Shown here: one piece after another, positions 1 to 6,600 of the stretch | Layout: each line of letters starts with the position of its first letter | Position numbering within the stretch: position 1 is the stretch's first letter | Assembly (NCBI GenBank): GCA_030037035.1 | Contig: JASHSA010000181.1 | Coordinates: 1-7,014 of the forward strand | Length of the DNA stretch: 7,014 bases | Direction of reading: 5' to 3' | From: Thermoplasmata archaeon | GTDB taxonomy: Archaea > Thermoplasmatota > Thermoplasmata > Lutacidiplasmatales > UBA184 | Program-made: the position numbers and the translations under genes | The notes under the pieces: generated by a model | The model's database searches: none | What the model was told of the DNA's origin: nothing | What the model saw: only the letters and a program-made list of their open reading frames with translations

Positions 1-639
1 ATCCTGCCGCTCGCCCGGGTATCGGTAGAGGTAGGCGGTGAGCCCGGCTCGGGTGGCGCCGGTCAGCTCATGGCTTCCGCCGTCGCCCACGAAGGCGCAT
101 TCCGACGGAGGCAGCCCTAATCGATCCAGCGCGACTCGATAGATCCTCGGGGCCGGCTTCCGCACGCGTTCGAGGCAGGAGAAGACCACGACCTCCAGGC
201 GCGTCGCCAAGGGAGAGGTGGGCCAGAGCCGGACCGTCTCCTCGGAGGTGTCGCTGACCAGGGCGAGGCGGAGGCCGACGTCTCGGAGTTCGTCCAGGGC
301 CGAGAGCAGGGTGCGGTCGGATTCAAGGAGTCGCCGGGAAAAGTCCAAGCGGATCCTCGCCGCGCGTTGAACTTCCGAGGCGGTCGGGGCCCCGCCGAGC
401 TCCTTCGCCACGCGCTCGATCGTCTCTTCGAGGGAGCCGAGGTTGCCGAGGACACGTGCGTCGAAGAGATCGAGCCAGCGCTGCGTGAACGCACCCGGGT
501 CGACGCGGAGGGCACGGCCCATCTCTCCCAGAGAGCGTTCGCGACTCGCCTTGTCCCCGGTAGCGACGAGCGTCCCGAACAGGTCGAACAACACGGCGGC
601 ATACCGGTCGCCTCGCCGGGTCCGAGCTGCCTGAGACAT
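1..639 (-). CDS. HAD-superfamily hydrolase, 3' end cut by the window edge
   Basis: The minus-strand frame starting at the ATG complementary to 637-639 stays open for 213 codons to the window edge, so the C terminus is missing. All four HAD motifs are visible in order. Motif I is FDLFGTLV with nucleophile D19, motif II is LVSDTS with S129, motif III is RKPAPRIY with K161, and motif IV is VGDGGSHEL with D186 and E191. Residues 30-110 are mostly helical and fit a C1-type helical cap inserted after motif I. The usual acid/base Asp two residues after the nucleophile is replaced by F21, as in the DxFGT/DxYGT subgroup that includes 2-haloacid dehalogenases and several phosphatases, so the reaction (phosphate ester or C-halogen hydrolysis) cannot be settled. 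The start is supported by the first beta strand beginning at about residue 13. Only a distant GGAG (651-654, 11 bases away) lies upstream. The gene is divergent from the protease gene. A minus-strand frame at 117-704 overlaps it but has no HAD motifs and is not real. Confidence 0.88.
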   Translation of the reverse strand, partial: MSQAARTRRGDRYAAVLFDLFGTLVATGDKASRERSLGEMGRALRVDPGAFTQRWLDLFDARVLGNLGSLEETIERVAKELGGAPTASEVQRAARIRLDFSRRLLESDRTLLSALDELRDVGLRLALVSDTSEETVRLWPTSPLATRLEVVVFSCLERVRKPAPRIYRVALDRLGLPPSECAFVGDGGSHELTGATRAGLTAYLYRYPGERQD

Positions 640-963
640 CGACCCGCCGGCTCCAGCCCTACCCGCTCGATGAGGAGGGAGATTCGGGCCGGCAGGTCTT
701 CCACAGGGGGGCCGGGGAGATCGAGGGGCGGTCCGATTGAGACCGAGGTTAGACCCCCTCATCACCGCACCACCTGGGCTCGATCGGCGCGCGACGGGAC
801 GGTAGCTCGTTCGAAGGGAGGGGAGGTCCCCGGTGACGGCCACGACCGGGTCGGAGCGGCTGCCCTGACCGAATCTCGGCCGCGCCGCAGAGCCCGCGTC
901 GCTGCGTGGTGCGGAGGGGCTGCGGATGCGCGAAGCTGATAAGGGTCCGCCCCATGGTCAATC
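640..963. other. Divergent intergenic region, no gene seen
   Basis: These 324 bases separate the divergent HAD and thermopsin genes. Short frames on both strands translate to Arg/Pro/Gly-rich sequence without family resemblance. I found no tRNA: the GTTCGAA at 809-815 is not flanked by pairing T-arm stems. The right end (about 930-963) has a TATA-like element. No comparably clear promoter for the minus-strand HAD gene is visible. Confidence 0.6.
937..942 (+). promoter_or_regulatory. Possible TATA-like element for the thermopsin gene
   Basis: TGATAA at 937-942 is one of few AT-rich hexamers in this GC-rich intergenic region. It lies about 24-25 bases before the ATG at 964, which is the archaeal TATA-to-transcription-start distance if transcription begins at or next to the start codon. 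No Shine-Dalgarno sequence precedes the ATG, which also fits a leaderless transcript. The match to an archaeal TATA box (TTTATATA-like) is poor, so this is an inference from position as much as sequence. Confidence 0.35.
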
Positions 964-3900
964 ATGTTTGACAAAAATCAAACACGCTTTACACCGGCCC
1001 TGGCGCCGACTGCCCTCACTGCGGTCCTCCTCGCGGCGGTTCTCGTCCTCCAGATCCTGGGAGGGGTACCCGCCGCCGCTCAGGGCTCGGCGGTCCCTCC
1101 GCCTGCGACGGGCGTCGCCGAAGGCCGGTCCTCGGCCGCCGTGTCCGGTGCTGCCCCATCGCTGGCGTCCTCGAACGAGGTCAGCGCTTCGGCGCTTGCG
1201 AGCGCCGCGCTCGCGTGGTCGACGCAGGATGGCATTCCAAGCCGCTACGTCTACGTTCCGAGGTCCGGCCCCGCACCTCCGCCCGTCGCGCAGACGGGGG
1301 GCCATGTCGAACCGTCCTACGCGCAGGCTCCCGCGCCGCTCGGCGTTGCCGACTTCGGTCTCTCGAACGAGAGCGGCGTCGTGCAGCCCACGATCCTTCG
1401 TTCGACGAGCCTGGAAGGAACCTTCCGTACGAACTCGACCGGCGGGCTGCAGCCCGAGTACATGGACAACGGCGCCCCGGATGCGTACGGGATCCAGCTG
1501 AACGCCGTCCTGACGAACGTCACCCTGGACGGTTCGAACCAGACCGGCGGGATCGAGAACCAGTTCTGGACCCAGAATGTCGTGCAGTATGCGAGCCAGC
1601 TGCACGAGCTGCAGTTCCTGGACAACGTCTGGTCGTTCTGGCCGGGGTTCACCTCGACCACCTTTCTGCGGTACGGCCCCAACGGTACGTTCGTCGATCC
1701 GGAGTTCTACTACGCCCTGGGTCCCACGATCACGATCGCGTATCCGTTCTCACTCACGCTCTACCTGAACTCGACCGTGATCGACGGGAACAACGCGGTC
1801 TTCTTCAACTACACGCTCTCGAACGCGACCCGAACCACGTCCGGCTCGTACGACTACGTCGTCTTCCGCTCCGGCGGTACGGCGACCTTCGGCTCGGCCG
1901 AGTACGAGGCGGACGGCTACAACTACGATCCGGTCGGGTTGCCCAACGACTTCGAGTTCGTGATCGGCGGGCCCGGCGGCGGGAGCACCACCGACCTGCT
2001 GGCGGCGGACGCCTCGATGGCGCTCGACTACTGGAACGCATCGACGCGGAGCTACCAGGCGATCCCGGCCGCCTACGACACCGGCGGAGAGACCGGCGAG
2101 ACCGCGTCCGGGGCCGACGTGTGGTACGCCGGATCCACCGCCTACCTCTCGACCGGCCCGTCGCTCGTCTCCGGGCTGTGGAATGCGACCGGGAGGCCGG
2201 GCGGAGACCCCGGCGTCGGCGTGCTGCACGTCCGGCTCGAGCCGTCCAACGCCTTCCTCTTCCTAGGACCCGAGGCCGACGGCGGCAACCTGACGGCTCC
2301 GTCGCCCGCGTGGCAGTGGGCACCGCTCGTCGGGGCGTCGGAAGCTTCGGCCGGCTGGCTCTCGGGGGCGCTAGCGCTCCCTCCCGGTGCCTACACCGCG
2401 GTCGTGCTGGAGAGCGATTTCGACCCGGTGATCCGGACCGTGGTGGTCGGTGCGGCCGCGTCGTGGCTCAACGTGACGCTGGTCCCCGACCCGGCCGCGG
2501 GCCTCTACACGCCGCTCTTCGCCTGGAGCAACGCCCAGCTCGCGGCGATTTCGAGCGCAGGGGCCGGCACTGCCGCCGCGCCGTACCGGCTGGACGCCGC
2601 CCCGTTTCCGGGGCAGCGTCTCTCCCCGCTCTTCGGCGGATTCAACGACTACGGCTACCCCACGTTCGCCGGCCTCGAGCTTCTCGGGACCTCCGCGAGC
2701 GTGGCCGCGACCCCGGCGACGTTCTGGGCCCCGGCCCCACCGTGGCTCAACGCGAGCGCGACTCTGCTCGATGTTCCCAACGTTCTCGGGCTCGCCACCT
2801 GGGTCGTCGACGCGCAGAACGTGGCGATCGTCAACGCGACGTTCACCGGGATCTGGTTCGCCTACCGTCTCGGAGGCGTGGACGCCTCCGACCTCATGGT
2901 GTTCCAGTCGAAGAACGTCCTCGTCGCGAACGACACGTTCGAGATCAGCGGGGGGACCGGGCTCTTCGTCTACGACCGAGCGGGCTACGGCGCCTCGACC
3001 GTCACGATATGGGGGAACACCTTCCGGAGCAACGACACCGTGGTCTTCTTCCCGAGCTGCCCGGGCTACTGCGGCGGTCTCGAGCTTCCGGACGTCGGCC
3101 TTCAGCTGATGGCCGACGGGGCGCTCGTCTACAACAATGCGTTCTGGCTCCTGGACGGGAACGCCGCGTGGACCCCGACCAGCGACTGGTGGTCGCTGAT
3201 CGAGGCGCCCCCGGTGACGTACGCGGACCGATGGAACGTCACCCCCGAACCGGCGTCCGACGCGGCGTATGCCGCCGGCTTTCCCTGGTTCCCGCTGGTC
3301 GGCAACATCCTGGGCATGCGCCAGCAGGGCGGCAACTTCTGGGAGAACTACGGCTCTGCCGCGGACCCCTTCGGGGACCTGCCGTTCAACAACGACGGGA
3401 ACATCACGGTCGGTGGGGACTACGCTCCGATCGTCCCGTTCGCGCTGTACCGCGTCTCCGTCTCTGTCGCGGCGCCGAGCAACGACACGTGGGTCGTCGA
3501 GGTCGGCTCGCAGTCCGATTACGGCTGGAACTTCCAGGGCACGGCCGGCGGCTCCGGCGCCAGCGTGCTGCCGAACGGCACCTACACCGCGAACGGGTAT
3601 CTCGTGATCCCGGGGAGGCCCGTGACCAACCCGGGAGCGCAGCTCGCCGCGAGCGCGACCTTCGTCGTCAACGGTAGCGCGGTGAACGTCTCGCTGCCGT
3701 TCGAGCCGGATTACCTGGTCGTGTTCCAGCCGTACGGCTACGACGTGAACGGCACGCCGTGGGGCCTCTGCATCGACACGACGCCCTGGGGAGGGCCGTC
3801 ACCGTGGACGTACTCGGGCGGGACCCTCTGGGCCGCGCTCCCGAACGGCACGTTCAACTACACGAGCTACGTGATCGACTTCTCCTCGTGGGGCCTGTCC

Positions 3901-4983
3901 GGGCCGGGCTGTGCCTCCGTGCCGTTGCTGAATGTCACGGTGGCCGCTCCTGTCGGCACGATCACGGTGAGCGGGTCCGACAAGGTGATTCCGGTGGAGT
4001 TCAACGAGACCTTCCCCGTCTCGTTCTACGCCACGGGGGTTCCCAGCACGGACGACGAATGGCAGGTGAACGATACCCCGTACCCTGCCCAGAGCGGCTG
4101 GGGGTCGGGCCCGCTGATCCTTCACATGATCAACGGGACCTACCGACGTCCGTACGCTTCGCTCGAGCCGTCGATCCTGCCGTACGCCGGCGGCCCGTTG
4201 GGCAACGTGTCGTTCTCGGTGAGGGGAGCGGCGGAGAACGTGTCGGTCCACTTCCATGCCGGGATCCCCGTCACGTTCAACGAGTACGGCTTCCCGGGCA
4301 ACAAGGGCGTGCGCTGGACGGTCCGGATCTACGACACCACCTACTCGTCGTATCTCACGACCATCGTCGCGTACGTACCCAACGGAACGTTCCGCTACAC
4401 GCTGGCCGCGGGGACGTCGTACTCCGGACAGGCGTACGCCGGGGACCCGCCGAGCGGTTGGGTCACCGTCCGACACGGCGAACCCGACACCGTCGACCCG
4501 CGGTTCGCCGCGGCTTACCTCGTCACCTTCGACGAATCCGGGCTGCCGAACGATACCGCCTGGACGGTCTACATCGACGGCGTGGTCCATGCGAGCACGA
4601 ACTCCTCGCTCAACCTGACGCTGCCGAACGGGAGCTACGCCTACCGCGTCGGGGCGAGCGGCGGTTTCACCGCCCCGCGCTCGGTCGGGTTCGTGGAGGT
4701 GAAGGGTCAGGCCGTCGTGCGCCCCGTCGCCTTCGTCCCGATCCGCTATCTGGTCACGATCCGCGAGTCCGGGTTGAGGCCGGGCACCCCCTGGTCGATC
4801 ACGGTCGACGGCGTCACCTACGGCAGCCGTTCCACGACGATCCCGCTCTGGCTGGGCGACGGCCAGTATCCGTACACGGTATCGCCCGTCCGGGGCTACT
4901 CGGTCGCCGGCGGAGGCAGCGGGACGCTCACGGTCGAGGGGAGAGCCGTGATGCTCGTGATCGACTTCCGAAGCTCGAGATAG
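964..4983 (+). CDS. Secreted giant thermopsin-family (A5) acid protease with beta-helix and Ig-like repeats
   Basis: This 1339-residue protein is probably an extracellular endopeptidase active at low pH. Residues 1-39 are a signal peptide: K4 and R8, a hydrophobic core at 13-33, and likely cleavage after AAA at 37-39. Residues 40-129 are Ala/Ser/Pro-rich and may be a pro-segment. Residues 130-405 match thermopsin: FWTQNVVQY (201-209), LQFLDNVWSFW (216-226), FEFVIGGPGGG (330-340) and YDTGGETGET (371-380). Catalytic residues of family A5 are not firmly established, so activity cannot be verified by eye. Residues 415-510 look like a small beta-sandwich. Residues 590-825 look like a right-handed beta-helix, with repeated N-V-x-I-x-N-x-T-F rungs and a GGNFWENY segment (789-796) resembling NosD-type ends. 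Residues 829-1339 hold six Ig-like repeats. Sulfolobus thermopsin is about 340 residues, so this is roughly four times longer, although long thermopsins occur in Thermoplasmata. There is no C-terminal membrane helix. More than 30 N-x-S/T sequons and only five lysines fit an exported glycoprotein. C936 and C983 could form a disulfide. Confidence 0.93.
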   Translation: MFDKNQTRFTPALAPTALTAVLLAAVLVLQILGGVPAAAQGSAVPPPATGVAEGRSSAAVSGAAPSLASSNEVSASALASAALAWSTQDGIPSRYVYVPRSGPAPPPVAQTGGHVEPSYAQAPAPLGVADFGLSNESGVVQPTILRSTSLEGTFRTNSTGGLQPEYMDNGAPDAYGIQLNAVLTNVTLDGSNQTGGIENQFWTQNVVQYASQLHELQFLDNVWSFWPGFTSTTFLRYGPNGTFVDPEFYYALGPTITIAYPFSLTLYLNSTVIDGNNAVFFNYTLSNATRTTSGSYDYVVFRSGGTATFGSAEYEADGYNYDPVGLPNDFEFVIGGPGGGSTTDLLAADASMALDYWNASTRSYQAIPAAYDTGGETGETASGADVWYAGSTAYLSTGPSLVSGLWNATGRPGGDPGVGVLHVRLEPSNAFLFLGPEADGGNLTAPSPAWQWAPLVGASEASAGWLSGALALPPGAYTAVVLESDFDPVIRTVVVGAAASWLNVTLVPDPAAGLYTPLFAWSNAQLAAISSAGAGTAAAPYRLDAAPFPGQRLSPLFGGFNDYGYPTFAGLELLGTSASVAATPATFWAPAPPWLNASATLLDVPNVLGLATWVVDAQNVAIVNATFTGIWFAYRLGGVDASDLMVFQSKNVLVANDTFEISGGTGLFVYDRAGYGASTVTIWGNTFRSNDTVVFFPSCPGYCGGLELPDVGLQLMADGALVYNNAFWLLDGNAAWTPTSDWWSLIEAPPVTYADRWNVTPEPASDAAYAAGFPWFPLVGNILGMRQQGGNFWENYGSAADPFGDLPFNNDGNITVGGDYAPIVPFALYRVSVSVAAPSNDTWVVEVGSQSDYGWNFQGTAGGSGASVLPNGTYTANGYLVIPGRPVTNPGAQLAASATFVVNGSAVNVSLPFEPDYLVVFQPYGYDVNGTPWGLCIDTTPWGGPSPWTYSGGTLWAALPNGTFNYTSYVIDFSSWGLSGPGCASVPLLNVTVAAPVGTITVSGSDKVIPVEFNETFPVSFYATGVPSTDDEWQVNDTPYPAQSGWGSGPLILHMINGTYRRPYASLEPSILPYAGGPLGNVSFSVRGAAENVSVHFHAGIPVTFNEYGFPGNKGVRWTVRIYDTTYSSYLTTIVAYVPNGTFRYTLAAGTSYSGQAYAGDPPSGWVTVRHGEPDTVDPRFAAAYLVTFDESGLPNDTAWTVYIDGVVHASTNSSLNLTLPNGSYAYRVGASGGFTAPRSVGFVEVKGQAVVRPVAFVPIRYLVTIRESGLRPGTPWSITVDGVTYGSRSTTIPLWLGDGQYPYTVSPVRGYSVAGGGSGTLTVEGRAVMLVIDFRSSR
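965..984. repeat. AT-rich inverted repeat over the thermopsin start codon
   Basis: TGTTTGA (965-971) and TCAAACA (978-984) are perfect 7-base inverted arms around a 6-base CAAAAA spacer. The left arm contains the TG of the ATG start codon. In DNA this could be a regulator-binding site near the transcription start. In RNA it could form a short hairpin that covers the start codon. It is embedded in coding sequence, so it could also be chance. Confidence 0.5.
3448..4980 (+). repeat. Six tandem Ig-like repeats at the C terminus of the thermopsin protein
   Basis: This part of the protease gene encodes six divergent copies of a 77-100 residue beta module. Approximate starts are residues 829, 917, 1017, 1101, 1185 and 1262 (bases 3448, 3712, 4012, 4264, 4516 and 4747). 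Each begins with Y/F/I-x-V-x-F/I, then a turn such as E-S-G-L-P, then W-x-V-x-x-x-G, and most later have P-N-G-T/S-Y/F followed by an aromatic-rich strand. Copies 5 and 6 are closest to the common Thermoplasmata form (VTFDESGLPNDTAW and VTIRESGLRPGTPW). Copies 1-3 are degenerate, and copy 2 has a probable internal disulfide (C936/C983). The repeats probably act as a stalk or adhesion/substrate-binding array. This is a feature of the protein, not a DNA-level repeat. Confidence 0.82.
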
Positions 4984-5583
4984 CGACGGGGGAGCGCCGC
5001 CTCGGACGCGCAGCGGATCGCGCCGTCGGGGGCCACCGGCCGATTCGCTTGTCCCGAGCCTCGGTGCGATGTAGGAGGGCAGGCTCGACCGCCGACTCCC
5101 GGGGCCGGTGCCCGACACGCGTCCGCACCGCGGGTAGGGGCGCCCCATCACCCCCTCGAAGAGGTCTGCAATTCCCAGAGCGAATCGACCCGAGCCCGCG
5201 CCCTTTGCTCCGGGTAGGTCCTCTCGGCGCGTTCCCACCCCAGGCTACACTCCCACGAATCTGCTCGGGAAGGCGCCACGCCGAGTCCGCTCCCGCCGAC
5301 TCGAGCCGCGTCGACAACCCTAAGTGGCGAACCCGACCCCAAGCATCCTCGAGGCCGAGACGTCCCGACGCGCCGACAGCCGATCGGAGGGGCGTAATTC
5401 GCCTGACCCGAGCGGACCCAGGACCGCATCGCAGGACCCCGGTCGTTCGCGTTCCGAGTGAGGCGGGCGGATGCGCAGAGCGTCGAGGTGTGCGAAGACT
5501 GTGCGGAACGTCAGCTTTATGGCGCTCGCTCGGGTCGAGCCGTTGCGTCGAGGTCGCTGCCCCGCAGCCGTTGCAGAGTGCCC
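4984..5583. other. 600-base intergenic region, no convincing gene
   Basis: No frame here has a recognisable domain. The frames open on the minus strand (about 4928-5429) and on the plus strand give Arg/Ser/Pro-rich translations typical of GC-rich non-coding DNA. No tRNA, rRNA, C/D-box RNA or T-rich terminator was recognised. The segment contains a 10-base palindrome GGGGCGCCCC (5137-5146), inverted pairs CGGTGC/GCACCG (5106-5111 and 5125-5130) and CGAGTC/GACTCG (5282-5287 and 5298-5303), and several copies of CCCGAGC. The short inverted pairs are what GC-rich sequence often gives by chance. An unrecognised RNA gene is possible. Confidence 0.5.
5515..5521 (+). promoter_or_regulatory. Possible TATA box for the ATP-grasp / flavin monooxygenase operon
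   Basis: CTTTATG at 5515-5521 is the most TATA-like string in the intergenic region. By archaeal spacing it would start transcription near 5543-5546, leaving a leader of about 40 bases before the ATG at 5584. An inverted copy of GACCCGAGC lies just downstream (5528-5536). It supports choosing the ATG at 5584 over the in-frame GTG at 5458, which would lie upstream of this promoter. Confidence 0.35.
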
Positions 5584-6600
5584 ATGAGCGCCGTCAAGTC
5601 CGCGATCCGGCCCGGGTCGACCCCCGAACCCGGCCGGCGATCGGCCGACCTCGCCATCCTCTACGAGCACCCGGCGTGGTTCGAGAAGGTCTTTGCCGAG
5701 CTCGATCGGCGAGGCATCGACTATGTGAAGCTGCACGCCCCCGAGCACTTCTTCGACCCCGAATCCCGCGAACCGTCCTGGCCGGTCCTGTTCAACCGGA
5801 TGAGCCCCTCGGCGTGGCGTCGCGAGCACGGAAGCGGACTGTTCTACACGCTGAGCTACCTAGGCTACCTCGAGTCGCTCGGCACGCGGGTCATCAACGG
5901 GTCGAAGGCGTTCCGCCACGAGCTTTCGAAGGCGTTGCAGCTGTCGTTGCTCCGGTCGCTCGACTTGCCGTTCCCGAGGAGCCGGGTGATCCACGCTCCC
6001 GAGCAGGCTCCCGACGCGGCCCAGGGCCTTCGGTTCCCGGTGGTTGTCAAGCCGAACATCGGGGGCAGCGGGGCCGGCGTGGTCCGCTTCGAGCGTCCGG
6101 AGGAGCTCCGGCGGGCCGTCGAAGGCCGTCAGCTCGCGCTGGGATTCGACCACGTAGGTCTGGTGCAGGAGTTCATCCCGGCGCGCGGCGGCTTCATCAC
6201 GCGGGTGGAGACCCTCAACGGGCGGTACCTCTACGGCATCCGGGTCTACTTGACCGGCCAGACGTTCGACCTCTGCCCGGCCGACATCTGCCAGACCACG
6301 AGCGGCCAGGATCTGACGGCCCCCGGCTGCGTGGTGGAGGCGAGCAAGGCCGGCCTCCGGGTCGAGGGATACGAGCCGCCGGCCGAGATCGTCCGCGCCG
6401 TGGAGTCGATCGCCCAGGCCGCCGGGATCGACGTCGGCGGGATCGAGTACCTCGTGGACGACCGGGACGGCGGGATCTACTACTACGACGTGAACGCGCT
6501 CTCGAACTTCGTCGCCGACGCCCCGAAGGTCGTCGGCTTCGACCCGTTCGTCCGCCTGGTCGATTTCCTCGAGGAGACGATCGACGTTGCCCGCCGATGA
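5584..6600 (+). CDS. ATP-grasp (RimK-like) ligase of unknown substrate
   Basis: This 338-residue ATP-grasp enzyme should join a carboxylate, activated as acyl phosphate by ATP, to an amine or similar nucleophile in the cytoplasm. An N-terminal pre-ATP-grasp Rossmann-like region starts at residue 20 (LAILYEHP). It is followed by a conserved-looking INGSKAFRHELSKALQ (104-119). The ATP site shows FPVVVKPNIGGSGAGVV, with likely ATP-binding K156 and a glycine loop at 160-165, and the hinge region LVQEFIPARGG begins at 193. The metal-binding end has IEYLVDD (E288) and YYYDVNALSNF (D302, N304), where a D-x-N takes the place of the usual E-x-N. C231 and C236 in LCPADICQ are notable. The ATG at 5584 is preferred. 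An in-frame GTG at 5578 is a close alternative, and the GTG at 5458 would add an Arg-rich 42-residue leader with no family look. There is no strong Shine-Dalgarno. It overlaps the next gene by 14 bases. The family looks like RimK-type ligases, but the substrate cannot be assigned. Confidence 0.9.
   Translation: MSAVKSAIRPGSTPEPGRRSADLAILYEHPAWFEKVFAELDRRGIDYVKLHAPEHFFDPESREPSWPVLFNRMSPSAWRREHGSGLFYTLSYLGYLESLGTRVINGSKAFRHELSKALQLSLLRSLDLPFPRSRVIHAPEQAPDAAQGLRFPVVVKPNIGGSGAGVVRFERPEELRRAVEGRQLALGFDHVGLVQEFIPARGGFITRVETLNGRYLYGIRVYLTGQTFDLCPADICQTTSGQDLTAPGCVVEASKAGLRVEGYEPPAEIVRAVESIAQAAGIDVGGIEYLVDDRDGGIYYYDVNALSNFVADAPKVVGFDPFVRLVDFLEETIDVARR
6571..6576 (+). promoter_or_regulatory. Ribosome binding site supporting the TTG start at 6587
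   Basis: GAGGAG at 6571-6576, inside the end of the ATP-grasp gene, lies 10 bases before the TTG at 6587. It is the clearest Shine-Dalgarno-like sequence next to any start in this window. It helps choose TTG over the out-of-frame ATG at 6597. Confidence 0.5.

Noticed and set aside
117..704. Minus-strand frame with an ATG start longer than some real genes
   Set aside because: It lies over the HAD gene in a different frame. It has none of the HAD motifs, which are all present in the frame starting at 639.
800..830. Possible tRNA T-arm around GTTCGAA
   Set aside because: The flanking bases do not form a five-base stem on either strand, and no acceptor or anticodon arm is placed correctly.
1215..3677. 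Plus-strand open frame of 820 codons inside the thermopsin gene
   Set aside because: Arg-rich translation in the shadow frame of a gene with clear thermopsin motifs.
3799..5238. Minus-strand open frame of 479 codons
   Set aside because: Mostly antisense to the thermopsin repeats, with Arg/Asp/Gly/Pro-rich composition and no domain resemblance.
5282..5303. Stem CGAGTC/GACTCG as a terminator
   Set aside because: Six-base arms with a ten-base loop are expected by chance at this GC content, there is no T tract, and it is 300 bases past the stop codon.
5148..5429. Minus-strand small open frame in the intergenic region
   Set aside because: No domain, no ribosome binding site seen, and composition like other shadow frames in this GC-rich window.
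5458..5583. GTG-initiated N-terminal extension of the ATP-grasp protein, including a C-x-x-C
   Set aside because: The added 42 residues are Arg/Ser-rich with no family look, and the candidate TATA box at 5515-5521 would lie inside it.
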